Assembly (NCBI RefSeq): GCF_033807715.1
Contig: NC_084596.1
Location: forward strand, 36,852,879-36,916,878
Reading direction: 5' to 3'
DNA: 64,000 bases
Origin: Cololabis saira
Lineage: Eukaryota; Chordata; Actinopteri; Beloniformes; Belonidae
Shown: positions 50,924 through 63,321 of the stretch, in pieces
Layout of the letters: each line of letters begins with the position of its first letter
How positions within the stretch are numbered: position 1 is the first letter of the stretch
Program-made: the position numbers and the translations under genes
The notes under the pieces: generated by a model
What the model was told of the DNA's origin: nothing
Database searches by the model: none
What the model saw: the letters and a program-made list of their open reading frames with translations, nothing else

Positions 50924-53900
50924 CCGAACCCCCCCCCCCCCCTCACAGAGACTCTCTTCTTGGGAAGAAGTTAAACACAGTGGTTTCTATTTAAGTTTCA
51001 TTTTGTTTTGAGTCTTTTGTGTTTTTACTCATGTCGAGCCAATTGTTGACTAAGTCTCAAGATTTTGTTCTGTTTTTTTTTCTTTCTTGAATGTGAACTA
51101 GGAAGTGTTCGCAGTACATTGCTCTACTTGACTGTCACTGCAAAAGGTTGAGTCAAACGTCAAAGAAGCAACAAAATAAAAAAAGCCCCCTCGCCCTTCG
51201 ACTGATGATAAATCTAGGAAGAAAAAATCGAAAGAATGTGATGACAAAAGCAAAGTTTTTTGGGCAGCGTGATAGGATATGAAAACCAAATGATCTTGCT
51301 GGACGGGGTTTTTTTTACTTTCAGCCAGAAGATGCTTTAAGCTGCGATAAATAAGAAGGAAGTGGTTTTCAATGTGGAGAAAACAACATCATTAGATAAA
51401 AACACACAGCAGTTAAAAAACACATATACTGTCATACCTCAACTGTGTTACATGTCAGCTTTAACTTCTCTATTTGTTTCATTCAGGGCTCCTGAGAGGA
51501 GCCGAGGCAGAATACAGAGCTGCTCGTGTGTGTTCTCGCTTCACAAAATGTCACTCGCTGCAGATTCTAAAACCTTAAGCTGCTGGTTTCTGAGAAATAG
51601 CTGAAGAAAAGGACCCATGTTGCTTCACAGTGCGCATTTTTCAAATCTCAAAACCTGAGAGAGAAAGAGAGAGAGAGAGGGATTATTCAGGATTCTCTGG
51701 ATAGTGGCTGAGTTTAAACATGTATACAGAATATTTGTGTATACAGTATATCTTTAATGTCCTAGTAGCTCATTATTACAAGTGACAGAATTAAAAATGA
51801 CAGGGATGGTGAGGAAACAACGTTCCCACGTCCAGATATGCCGCTGCGCTGCTGCTCGGCTGTTAACGGCCAAAACCCGCACGTAAAAAACTTCAGCGAT
51901 CACTTATTTACTCTCGAGAAGCAATATATTTCTCCCCCTGTGATTTTGTTTTTTTATCACTCACAACATCAGGTTCACGTTTGTGTTTTTCTGTTAGGTG
52001 GCTTTGGAAACTCTTTCCCGTAATTGCTGGTTCTTAATTCTGCCTGAAACATAAGTCCCTTTTCTCTCACAAGAAACTTTTATGAGAAAGAGAAACTCTC
52101 TTTTAAAAGCAAAACCGACTCCATAGCAGACTCCACCTTTGTGCCTGTGGGCAAGGATTTGTATTTGTTTTTATGGCCCTCTCCTGATTGATCTAGCTTC
52201 AGAAAGCAACATGCATGCACCCCTCCCAAATTACAGCTGTTTGCTTGTAAACATAATGAGGGTTTTAACTCCGTTTGACAAATTATTTTAGGGGGCCAAT
52301 TAAACATTTACAAATACGTGCCGATGTGGCTCCATCTCTGCCAGCTGGAGAAATGACCTTTTTCTTTAGCTAAAAATGCCACCAAGTGGACAAAAGGATA
52401 AAATAAGAGAAGACATATTTGGTTTTCAGAGCCTTCAGCTTTTTCTCTGTTAACTGCAGGTTTTCAGTAGAAAGGTTGACGCTGGTGGAAAACTTGGCTT
52501 CTTTGGAGCCAAATATTTTCCCGCGGAGTCATTGGGGATCAAAACAGGACAAAATTAAAATTATTTATCATATTATGCTTAAAATAACTGCCTTTTTGAA
52601 AGATATGTAAATTAGTATATATTGGCTAACATAAGTTAAAGTAACTTAACGGGTTAATAATTATGCTGCCCACTACTGGCAGTAAATCAATTAATAAAAT
52701 ACTGTTACAAAAAAAAGATAAAGGCCAATAATTGAAATAAATATTCACAGCTACAGCATCGGTCGCCCTCATCTTCATCATCTTGGCTTTAAACTCAGTT
52801 TCTTTGGTCTTGTGATGGAAAAGGTTGTGAAGTCATCTGTGAACGCTACTGTTTGTTATCATAACGGACTGTGAAGAAGAGTGGCCTTGTCTTTATCAAA
52901 CACACGCAGCGCGCACACAAAATACTGTACACCATTCTGACTTGATGACTTCATGCGAAGTATTTGAGACCACACGCCTCGGCACTGGAGGTTATTATCT
53001 TCTCCTCACCGGCTTGTTTTTCTTTCCCAGTTGCAAATTGTCGTCGTTAATGGCAGTACACAGTACGACAAGAGCTCAAATCATCACTGATTAGACTAAA
53101 TGTCATTGTACAAGCACTTGACACAGATACCTCCTCAGTACGTTCCTCCCTGCTTCAGCGTTTGTTTGATTGTTGGCGTTACTGACTCGGAATCGCAGAC
53201 ACACACTGATAGAAACAGGACTGCATTTGAAAACAAGAGGCAAAGACAAGAAAAGAAGGGGTTTTGAGCAGAGGAACATTTTTCTTATCTGCTTTACATT
53301 CCACGAGAGCTACTTTACTCACGGGCTGGGTAGTAAGTCATAACTCTGGGCCTTTTTTGGATCAGAGGAAATGCAGACAGACAAATGGAAAAAAGGAAAA
53401 CTGAGCAAAAGAGAGAGAAAAGAGGCTAAACTCAGTTCTCAGGGACATCACTTAAAGAAACAAAACAAAAAGTAGTAGCATTAAGCATTTAAGATATTGT
53501 AAATATTAAAGTTTCAATTCAGAAAATTGTAAAGTTATAATTATTTATGATAAGTATGTTATGTGTTTGTTTTTTTTTGTGTTCTGGCGGGGTGTACTTG
53601 AATTATTTTGGAAGGGGGAATTTTGACAGCATTTTTTTTGTGAAAGAGCAAAGACTTCAAGGCATTTCTCAGGTGCTCATGTACAATTTTTTTTTTTTCT
53701 CGTTTTGTTTGTTTTTTTTCGATTTGCAAAGAAAAGAAATGTTCTTTTTCTTGAGGAAGCATGTTATTGAGAGTTGAGGGAAATGAGGGAAGAATTCATT
53801 TCTGGACGGATTTGTACTAAACGTGACTATGCAGAACCACTTGGATGATGATCTTGTCCACTTAGAAAAACCGTAGAGGTGTGGAGGACGGGAGGCGGTG

Positions 53901-55080
53901 GGCTGAACCACTATAGAGATAAGAAGGAGGGGCAGACGGAGACAACCACCCTGCATGCCGCTATTTGGACAACGTGCAGTCGTCAGCCTCCATCGTCTGC
54001 AACTTCTAGAGGAGACGAAAAATTAAAACGGTGGAAAAAATGCCTTTCAGACCAACCAATGTACAAAGTTTATTTCTGCTTTATTTCTGTCTTTTTCTTT
54101 TCTTTTTTTCCAAACAGGACTCAAGCCTTTAGTGTCTTCTCAGAGGAGTCGTGTTATGCTGTTACACTGCAGTGAAACAGAATCCATAAATGCCAGTGTC
54201 AGAAAAATGTTTGAACAAAACAGACGGCCTGTTCATTCCTTTTACACTTTCTTTTGTTTTTTTAATTGTTTTGTTACCTCATGTTCCGTTTTTATATCTC
54301 ATTGCCATAGATTCCTTTCCCGGTCTGACGTTACTTGTTGCCTCGGTTACTCTCACACAGGGACAGCTCTGAATTTGAAGCGATGCATCACGGTGTGTTC
54401 AGGTGTAGCCGCTTCATCGTTGTCTTAAAGCACAGTGACATAAGTGCACTGCAGCAGCCTTGTATCTACATAGTCAACATGTACAAAGGACATTTTTTTT
54501 AAAAAGCTGCAAGAATTTTGCGTCATTTGAATGAACAACAATAAATAGATTTCCTTGTGTAATATATCGGGAAAGAAAACATAATTTTACCGTTTGCTTA
54601 ACTCAGAACCTACAGTCTGCTGCCTTTATGTGATGCGTTCACTGACAGCAGTAAAACACAGAAGCTTCTTCCTCTGTGTTGACCAAATCAGCCAGTCCCT
54701 GAGGTCGTCCCTGTATTTCTTTTGTTTGTAGGAGAGTACTATTTGCTGGTAGAGATGTAGTTCACCTACTGTTTCCCTCTTTGTTTTTGTTTGGAATTTT
54801 TTCTTAACTTAAGGGAAAATGAAAAGTGTTTGTTGCCTCTTTGTGCTACTGATTATGAAAAAGATATTTCCAGTATTTGTTGCCACAGAAGTATCATAGC
54901 TTATCATCAACAGTTTTTTTTTTTTTTCATTTTCTTTCTTTTTTTTGTGCAACTTCTTGAGCTACTGTCTATAAAGCAAGAATTTATTACTATTTATGTA
55001 ACGCTACTACCATTTTATATTGATTTGTGTTGGAATCTCAGTGCTTTTCTATGAATAAAGTGTGAAACACGTTAAAAGAG
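50924..55080 (+). other. zswim5: zswim5 3' UTR (predicted extent)
   Basis: After the stop comes a C run at about 50930-50942 and then about 4 kb of AT-rich sequence without exon-like frames or recognised transposons, ending at an AATAAA. Earlier AATAAA-like sites (for example near 51174 and 52694) could give shorter forms. A Pumilio-type TGTAAATA lies at 53498-53505 and T-rich runs are common after 53570. The extent is inferred, not shown. Confidence 0.55.
55054..55059 (+). terminator. zswim5: Candidate distal polyadenylation signal AATAAA
   Basis: AATAAA follows a T-rich stretch and is followed by GTGTGAAACACG and AT-rich sequence, with cleavage expected about 15-25 bases later. It is the last good signal before the repeat-rich intergenic DNA. 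Confidence 0.5.
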
Positions 55081-56007
55081 ATGTCACGTTTTAAATGTTT
55101 GTGGACGGTACAGTTAAAGCAGCGCAAAGGAACAGGAGACTACACGAGCTAGAACATTTACTAAAAGTAAATTGATATTTTACGATGAAAAAAAAAAGTA
55201 CACGATAACTTTAAAGATGACTTTTGATTAAAAAGTAAAAAAAAATGGTTGGTTGCAATCTGCAGCTTTTTCACTTGATGTCACTAAATCTTACAAAACT
55301 CCTTGTGAGGGTTTCATTCAGCTTCTTCTGGTTATGTTATTAAAAAAAAATTTTTTATACCAAATATTTATTGTGACAATCTTTTGCTCAAATTTTAACT
55401 GATTAAAATGATACGTCTCAGTGAATTGAAATGTTAGTTGGTAACCAGTGATTTAAAGCTTAAATAATCATAAAGCAGAGTTGTGTCGTCTGCAAACGCT
55501 GAAGTAGGACTGTCTGAAACAATAGTAGTCAAAGGTTTCAAAAACTTTTGAGAAGACTTTGGAAAAAAACACAAAAGACTGCAACACTACTGAGCTGGTG
55601 TGGTCCAATCCTTGCATTTTCACCCTTCCAACCAATCCGAATTAAAGATAAATGAAGCAAGTAGAGGCCGATATAGCTCCATCAATCTTTCTCTCATTTG
55701 TCTCTAATCAGAATATTTTTTTCCTCCATCCCCCCCTTCACGAGCTCATTCTCATTCATTACGGATTTCTGCAGCGCCACAGAACCAGACAATCAGGCTA
55801 TCAAGAAGTGATGAGTGTGTCTGTAACTGTGTGTGTGAGAGAGATTGTAAATCTAGATTGATTGGCTGATGATAAACGCGCAGATTTATATTAATTACCC
55901 AGACGGATAGATGGAGGAGTGATTGCTCTATGCTGGGGTTTTTTATTTCTCCCTCAGCATGTCTCTAACTCCCTCCCACTTAAACTCCCTCAAAAACCCT
56001 TAAGGCT

Positions 56008-56009
<2 letters not shown>
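55081..56009. other. Intergenic AT-rich DNA
   Basis: No gene or recognised repeat family, apart from short A and T runs. Confidence 0.5.

Positions 56010-56046
<37 letters not shown>
56010..56046. repeat. (CA)n microsatellite
   Basis: Perfect CA repeat of 37 bases. Confidence 0.97.
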
Positions 56047-56048
<2 letters not shown>

Positions 56049-56348
56049 GCAAACCACATGGTCCAGCAAAGACGTGAGACGCTTCCATCAACCACTCTTT
56101 TGCCAAAACATAAGACAAAACGAAATGCTCTTTGTGTTTTAAGTGCAGCAGAACCCCGACTGAGACATTTCCCTAAAGAACTTTTTAACCAGCATGTTAT
56201 TTATGAGTCATTTGTTTTGTTGCAGAAGATGCAACATTCACTGCCAATCTTGCATATCTTCTCTGTGCATACCCGGTACTCATATGTAGCTACTACTTTT
56301 TTTAGGTCCCCATGACCCTGAATAGGAATAAACAAGTGTACTGTGAAT

Positions 56349-56379
56349 GATGGATGTATGGATGGATGGATGGATGGAT
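56349..56379. repeat. (GGAT)n microsatellite
   Basis: About seven GGAT/GATG tetranucleotide units with one variant. Confidence 0.95.
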
Positions 56380-56567
56380 AAGGGTATTGACAGTATGATG
56401 TTTCTGCTGCCTGAAATAAAATAATATTTGAAAGTTTAAACATTTTGTAACATCCAAAAGCTCAAAAAACTGTGTTGATTGTGTCCTTATTTAAACTGAT
56501 ACAACATTTTATTTGCGATGTAATGACGCACAAACCGATATAAAAGAGGAGATACTATGAACATATA

Positions 56568-56934
56568 CAGGACTGTCTCAGAAAAATAGAATATTGTGAT
56601 AAAGTCCTTTATTTTCTGTAATGCAAAAATGTCATACATTCTGGATTAATTACAAATCAACTGAAATATTGCAAGCCTTTTATTATTTTAATATTGCTGA
56701 TCATGGCTTACAGCTTAAGAAAACTCAAATATCCTATCTCAAAAAATGTGAATATTCTGGGAATCTTAATCTTAAACTGTAAGCCATAATCAACAATATT
56801 AAAATAATAAAAGGCTTGCAATATTTCAGTTGATTTGTAATGAATCCAGAATGTATGACATTTTTGTTTTTTTAATTGCATTACAGAAAATAAAGAACTT
56901 TATCACAATATTCTAATTTTCTGAGACAGTCCTG
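56568..56934. mobile_element. Tc1/mariner-type palindromic MITE
   Basis: A 367-bp element flanked by TA at 56566-56567 and 56935-56936. It begins CAGGACTGTCTCAG and ends CTGAGACAGTCCTG, and the two halves are inverted repeats almost to the centre (for example TATTGCAAGCCTTTT and AAAAGGCTTGCAATA). No coding capacity. I recognise the sequence as a widespread fish MITE. Confidence 0.85.
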
Positions 56935-57383
56935 TACATTGCTCTCTGATGGGGTATATTTGAGTCTCTAAGTTGAATCCCGACTTTGACAAAGTCTTGA
57001 CATCGCCGGATCCTGTCTCATTTGTCTGGGCCAGTGTTTGAAAGTGTCTCGGTCAGTCATCCAGCGTCCGGTGACGCCACAGATCTAATTCAGAGCAGAA
57101 TCATTTCAGCCTGCCGTGTCTAGCTCCACTCAACTTTACATCATCCTGCACTTGTATTACCTCAGAGGGTAGAGCACATCTTTAGTTTTCAGAGAGAAAC
57201 AAATCCTCAAAGACGGGGTTGAAGTGGAGTGTGTAACTCCAGGCCCTGAAGCCAGTGGCCCTGAGCAGACATGTGAAGACATGATGCAAAAGGGGAGCTT
57301 CTGTCTCGTATCCCTGTGGTGTGATCACCAATGCATGTCACACACACTATAGGTTAGGTCTGCATTTCTAAAAAGGGGTCTAA

Positions 57384-57751
57384 AAAATCAAAATCTTACC
57401 AGGAATATGTGTCTTATTTCTAGTGAAAATGTCTCATTTTTAGTCAAAAAAATCTCATTACACTTAAAACAAGAGTCATTACCAGAAAAATAACTTGTTA
57501 TTTGACCATTTTCACTTGTTTCAAGTAAATTTTCACTTGAAATAAGTAGAAAAATCTGCCAGTGGGACAAGATTTATCTTCTCATTACAAGCAAAAAAAT
57601 CTTGTTCCACTGGCAGATTTTTCTACTTATTTCAAGTGAAAATCTACTTGAAACAGGTGAAAATTGTTGTTTTTTCCAGTGATGAGTCTTGTTTTAAGTG
57701 TAATGAAAAAATTTTTGACTAAAAAAGGAGACATTTTAACTAGAAATAAGA
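57384..57751. mobile_element. Foldback MITE, copy 1 of 3
   Basis: Long imperfect palindrome with AAATCTTACCAGG near the left end, GTAGAAAAATCTGCC and GGCAGATTTTTCTAC in the middle and AACTAGAAATAAG near the right end. The terminal CACTGCAAAAACTC seen in copy 3 is lost. Confidence 0.75.
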
Positions 57752-57873
57752 AAAAAGCAAATGTGCAACATTAATGCAAATGTGCTAAGAAAATGGTGAT
57801 AAAATACTTTGTTGGAATCCCATCGTTGGTGGAAAGATGATGAAGAGCTAGAACTGCAGGATAAATATATACT

Positions 57874-58203
57874 TTAATCTTCATTGCTGTCTTGGTAAGT
57901 ACTTGTGGACCAAGCACTAAATCTAAGTTGTTCATCATCTATTCCCGATCGATTGATCACTCCTGACCTCAAAATCATTTGTTCCTGATTATCATTGCAT
58001 GCATCCTCATTTCTGGTGTCACCACCGACGTGACATTTGAAAGGGCCGGTGTTGGAGTGAGAAGGATTGGCCCGATTGAGCAGACCCTTGAGCTGCTGAG
58101 TCACGGCAATCTTGCTGTCGCCTCGTGCTCCATCACAGTTGCTTCCCCGCCCTGCAGGCCAGGGCACGATGGAGGAGCTGCAGAGCTCCAACACATCTAC
58201 CAT
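57874..58203 (-). other. Unrecognised minus-strand open frame, 109 codons
   Basis: Runs from MVDVLELCSSS to a stop after TYQDSNED. The DNA is GC-richer than its surroundings. In frame upstream a stop follows after a few residues. I do not recognise a domain. It could be a decayed exon of a transposon-encoded protein, a pseudogene piece, or chance. Plus-strand frames overlap it. Confidence 0.25.
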
Positions 58204-58307
58204 TTCCAGTGTTTCAGGGGCACCATCAGAACTGAGACTTCATCACAGCTGTCCCAGCATGGTGGTGGTCCAGGCAATCAATCCAAAAGGGTGGCCTCCC
58301 TGCAAAT

Positions 58308-58940
58308 TAGTTTGGTTTAGTTTATTTTATTGTTTTGCACAGTTTTAAAAATATACAGGAAATATCAAATATAAATACTATAGGTGCAGGAAGAGGCAAA
58401 AAACCCAATGGGTTTATTTGAAGCCTCCACAGAAGATATTAGAATTTCATGTGTTATAAAGAACACAAGATTAACATACAAAAACAAAATGTATACCGGT
58501 AACTACACAAAAGTGATGGCAAACTAATAATGCAATATATAAATAATAAAGAATAAAGACAAAAAATAAGTGTGTGTGAGTGTGCATGAGATATTATATA
58601 ACTTATATTGACTCCTGAGCAAATAAGACGGTACATGTCACTATGAGTGAAACACACACAAAAAAAAAAGAACATGGATACATGTACAACAATACATTGG
58701 GAAAACAGTTACAAAACAGCAGTCAAGTGGTCCTTCAAATGTCTTTTGTAACATTTCAAAGAGGAAGAGCTCTTTGCCAGGTGGGAAAAATCATTTCACA
58801 ATTTAGTCCCTAAATCTCACCGAAAATTAACCTCTGCAAGTGAGAAATTTAGGAGGATGAAGATCTGAGGATTGTCGAGTTGAATAAGAATGAACCTGTG
58901 AATTTAATTTAAAGTAAGTCTTGAACTGTCAAGGAATATT
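58308..58940 (-). pseudogene. Decayed LINE 3' end
   Basis: On the minus strand the region 58740-58920 reads FKLNSQVHSYSTRQSS, then FLTCRG and, past stops, NCEMIF, the pattern of the C-terminal IHSYNTR and WN/FN region in fish non-LTR reverse transcriptases. The 3' UTR extends left through a GGCAAAAAACCCAATGGG block to a TTTAGTTTATTTTATTG end near 58310. Several stops and frameshifts show it is dead. Confidence 0.65.
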
Positions 58941-58961
58941 CCCTTCACTTGAATTTAGCTT

Positions 58962-59180
58962 TTAAATAAAAATGCATATCTGAAAAATATTGATATCATA
59001 AATAGTAAGAATCTGGAGTTTATGAAATAAAGGAGAATAAAATAAATTGCTGGCTCGGAGGAGCCGGGGCCCAACTGTGATGAAGCCCCGGGGGACTGCG
59101 AGGCTGTGATCCTTCAGCCACTGCAAGGCTTCGCTAAACGTCATCTTTGGACCCTCCCAGGCCGACCCACACCCAGTCAC
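58962..59180 (-). other. GC-richer segment with minus-strand open frame (unrecognised)
   Basis: The frame holds MTFSEALQWLKDHSLAVPRG and ITVGPRLLRAS and sits in a local GC-rich island at 59048-59185 inside AT-rich DNA. No family was recognised. It could be an old exon or repeat piece. Confidence 0.25.
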
Positions 59181-59189
59181 AGCAGACTG

Positions 59190-60460
59190 TTACAAATAAC
59201 AACACAACAATACAGGTTTATTTTCAAATGAGAATGACTATGCACTGCTAGGTGTTCCTTCACAGCTCACACGTCATGATACTTCATGATACTAAAGTGA
59301 TGGACAGTAAGCCATCGCCTACATGCTCCGTCAAGATCACACCCCCAATTTTGTATGAATTAGTTTTTTTTTGTATCATTTTATATAAGTATCATGTATC
59401 TGTCACCTTTGCTGTCAGTCCACTCACAACAAATGCTGTTTCACCCTTTGACTTGGCTGAGCCGAAGCTTAGTCGAAGTTGGAAAAAGCCTTCATGTCTC
59501 TGTTGTGTTAGGATCTAAGCACCAAAATGTGAGAATAAATCCAAGCTTTCTTCAAAAGGTTTCTTCAAAACATACGGTAAACGTCCTCACCATTCATTAG
59601 CCACATGTGTCGATCGCAAAAAAACAAAAAATATGAACATTACAAAGGTCTTGTATTGGGTTGATTCGATGACCCAAATCATTCAATTCTCTGCTTTTGA
59701 TCCTGTCTTGGTTTTCCCTCTCACCAACAGGAAGGTGCCGGTGCTTTTGGATCGAGACCAGCTCTTTTGGGGGGTTTCGGTTTGGTTGTTTTGGTGCACA
59801 TCAGATTGTGATTACTTTATTTACAACAAACTGCAACAAGCAGGAAAATGAGCTTGGTTTCATTGACCTTAATCACGTATGTATTAGAGCGACGTGGAGA
59901 GAGGGATGGAAGGATGTCTTTCCCACATCGAGGGCTTTTCCTCCACCAGCTGCTTTGCCCGACAACCCGTGCAGGAGACTTTGAATCCATTATTTAAGAC
60001 GGCAACCATTTGCAAGCGTGCAGGTGGCCGATGAGGTTTGCAGCAACATGGAGGACGGACTGGGATAAGGCGGCGTCATCAGCAAACAAGAGTCGTCACA
60101 GCTGTCAGCGTCTGCATTAGCGTGAGGCATCTCAAGGTCCTCAGAATGAAGCCAGAGTTTCATTCCCTCCCTCCTCCGCCCCCCCCTCCACACAGCCACC
60201 ATGGTAATAATGCCTATCAGTCTCTGTCACAGTGGGCTGTGGGTGTTCGTTCATGCATGTGGTCACTGAGAGATGTGCTGTGTTTGTGTGTGCGTGTGTG
60301 TTTGGAGGGAGGCGGTCACTGATAAACCGCTGATAGTGTCCATCCATGACAGATGATGTACAGCTTGCTGTCTCTGCAGGCAGATTGGATTTTCAGGCCT
60401 GCTGATTTGCTGAGAGATGGAGGCTGGACCTCCTTCAAAGACACCCACTCACACACTCAT
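59190..60460. other. Intergenic DNA without recognisable genes
   Basis: Mixed sequence; the part at 59990-60260 is GC-richer and free of simple repeats. Nothing could be identified. Confidence 0.4.
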
Positions 60461-60469
60461 ACACACACT

Positions 60470-60494
<25 letters not shown>
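60470..60494. repeat. (CA)n microsatellite
   Basis: Short CA repeat within a wider CA-rich stretch. Confidence 0.9.
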
Positions 60495-60500
<6 letters not shown>

Positions 60501-60631
60501 GGGCACACATCCACCTGTTCAATCGCTGCCCGCAAAATAAGCACATAAAAGTGCTCACAGAAAGACACTCGTACTCACAATGGAATAATTTGTGAACATG
60601 TAAACATTCATGCACATAAACAAGCAACACA

Positions 60632-60667
60632 CCACACACACACACACACACACGCACACACACACAC
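60632..60667. repeat. (CA)n microsatellite, interrupted
   Basis: CA repeat with one CG interruption. Confidence 0.92.
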
Positions 60668-60785
60668 TCACTTAAATATTATTCTCCTGCCAAAGCCTTT
60701 AAAGGCAGCCATGTGGAAATTGATCTCCATTTCTAAAGAGCACAGATTCATTGTTACAACCTTCACTCACTCTCCCTCTCTCTTT

Positions 60786-60900
<115 letters not shown>

Positions 60901-61053
60901 CACTGTATTCCCAGATGGCCCACTGACACACACAGTCCCCGTCTCTTCAGTCTTACCTGTCCCCAATCAGCAATCATTTTTGTTCATTTGCCTTCACTAT
61001 TTATGGGTGGGAGTGTGGCACAACAAAAGACTGTGTGCTTGCTGTGTGTTCTG

Positions 61054-61082
<29 letters not shown>
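61054..61082. repeat. (GT)n microsatellite
   Basis: Perfect GT repeat of 29 bases. Confidence 0.95.
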
Positions 61083-61085
<3 letters not shown>

Positions 61086-61749
61086 TTGTGAGTGTTTATG
61101 CTACGACAGCAACACAAAGGGACGGAGATGAATAAAAGCCGCTGATTTCTTTTCTCCTCATCGGCTGCTTTGAGCTGTGTGTATTTTTGTAAATATTAAT
61201 AGCACTCACGGTCGTACGGTCTTTATTATTTGGAGACTCGATTTAACGCATTTCCATTTTAAAGCTGAAGTGTGTTCAGCAAACAAACCAACAAAGGATC
61301 CCCAGTGCTCCTGCATGGGTGGCCGTGATTGATCCAGGCCCACACGCATCCCTGTCCAGCTAGAGGATAAAAAGAGATACAAACTGGGATAAAACCCCCC
61401 AAAAAACAACTTTATCCTGTGATTTTGTTTAACTCGTAGAGATATAAATGAATGAATAAGTAAATAAACTTACTGAAGTAATTGCAAATACAGTAAAAGC
61501 CTTCGTCTGCAGTAAACAAGACCCATGCATCAACATTGTAAAGATAATAACGTAGAGCCTCCTACAAACCAGCGGGCCACAGTACATCTTTGTAAAGTAT
61601 CTTTGTATTTGAGAATAGTCTCTAAACCTTTCATAAATGATCATCATAACTTATCAACTGAACTGAGGCTCTGTGGAAAATCCTTGTTAGGCCAACATCA
61701 TCATCAGAAAAACAAAAACAATAAACTTAGTTTGAAATACTGTGGTCCA

Positions 61750-62155
61750 TAAACTCAAAATCTTACCAGGAATATTTGTCTTATTTCTAGTTAAAATGTC
61801 TAATTTTTTAGTCAAAAAAATCTCCTTACACTTAAAACAAGAGTCATTACCAGAAAAATAACTTGTTATTTGACAATTTTCACCTGTTTCAAGTAAATTT
61901 TCACTTGAAATAAGTAGAAAAATCTGGCAGGGGGACATGATTTATCTTCTCATTACAAGCAAAAAAAATCTTGTTCCACTGGCAGATTTTTCTACTTATT
62001 TTAAGTAAAAATCTACTTGAAACAGGTGAAAATTGTTGTTTTTTCCAGTGATGAGTTTTGTTTTAAGTGTAATGAAATTTTTTTTGACTAAAAATGAGAC
62101 ATTTTAACTAGAAATAAGACAAATATTCTTGTTAAGATTGTGAGTTTTTGCAGTG
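61750..62155. mobile_element. Foldback MITE, copy 2 of 3
   Basis: Same family and orientation as copies 1 and 3. The left end keeps only AAACTCAAAATC of the terminal repeat; the right end is intact, GAGTTTTTGCAGTG. Confidence 0.8.
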
Positions 62156-62302
62156 TTGAAAACACAGCATTGAAATTCAAGCACTTTCAAGGATGTCAAG
62201 CACCCGTAGGAACCCTGACTGAATGTGACCAGGGTCTTGGACCGTCTCCGTTTTCTCGTTTGTTTGTTTCTTTGCAGCAAGTAGATTTTAGTAGATCTTC
62301 TA
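62156..62302. mobile_element. Fragment of another interspersed repeat between foldback copies
   Basis: Contains AAATTCAAGCACTTTC and AAGCACCCGTAGGAACCC, a phrase I recognise from a common fish DNA repeat. Boundaries and family are uncertain. Confidence 0.35.
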
Positions 62303-62710
62303 CACTGCAAAAACTCAAAATCTTACCAGGAATATTTGTCTTATTTCTAGTTAAAATGTCTCATTTTTAGTTAAAAAAAATCTCATTACACTTAAAACAA
62401 GTAATTACCAGAAAAATAACTTGTTATTTGACAATTTTCACCTGTTTCAAGTAAATTTTCACTTGAAATAAGTAGAAAAATCTGCTAGTGGGACAAGATT
62501 TATCTTTATCTTGTAAAAAAATCTTGTTCCACTGGCAGATTTTTCTACTTATTTTAAGTGAAGATCTACTTGAAACAGGTGAAAATTGTTGTTTTTTTCC
62601 AGTGATGAGTCTTGTTTTAAGTGTAATTAAAAAAAAATTTAACTAAAAATGAGACATTTTAACTAGAAATAAGACAAATATTCTTGTTAAGATGTTGAGT
62701 TTTTGCAGTG
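62303..62710. mobile_element. Foldback MITE, copy 3 of 3 (most complete)
   Basis: A 408-bp element with both termini: CACTGCAAAAACTC at the left and GAGTTTTTGCAGTG at the right. Terminal CACTGC-type ends suggest hAT, but I could not find a matching 8-bp target duplication, so the superfamily is tentative. Confidence 0.8.
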
Positions 62711-63080
62711 TTACCAGCTGGGTGTCCATGCCCTGCTGCAGCCTGGTCACGTGATGTTTGCTGGATTCCTAGTGACAACAACAACAACATCATCAGCATC
62801 AGCAGCATCAGCAGCAACAACAAACGGATTTACGCGAATCTGCTTATCTGCTGTTCTGAGCTGCTTCGCGGAGAAAAACAGAGTTTGGGATTAACTCATC
62901 TCTTCTTTGAGCCTCTATTACGATTACAGTAATGATGCAGATCGTTCCTATGTAATAACATGTCGCTTTGTAAATACCATCCATTTACTAATTTGTCAAA
63001 TCCACGTGGAGACAAAAGGAGGCTTGTAATTGGCTGCTGCGCTCTGCGTCACGCCCAGGGATGTTCTTGGAAGTGCGTGA

Positions 63081-63198
63081 AGGCTGATTTATGGTTCCGC
63101 GTTAAATCGACGCAGTGCCTATGCCGTAGGATACGCTGCTGCGCGCACCGTACGGCGTAGTCTCTGCGTTGGTGTAACGCGGAACCATAAATCAGCCT
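63081..63198. mobile_element. Small palindromic MITE, 118 bp
   Basis: Begins AGGCTGATTTATGGTTCC and ends with its reverse complement; TGA is duplicated at 63078-63080 and 63199-63201. The interior holds mirrored GACGCAG / CTCTGCG and CCGTAGG / GGCGTAG blocks. This is a common fish MITE. Confidence 0.8.
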
Positions 63199-63321
63199 TG
63201 AGTTTTAACCTGAGTCTGTCCTGCCTGGAAAACATGTATCAGACAGTTTCAGCCGCAAGATGTTGAGTGTTAGTTACTTTTATTTTCTTTTTTTACATTT
63301 TAGGCATGGTCATTAGATCAT

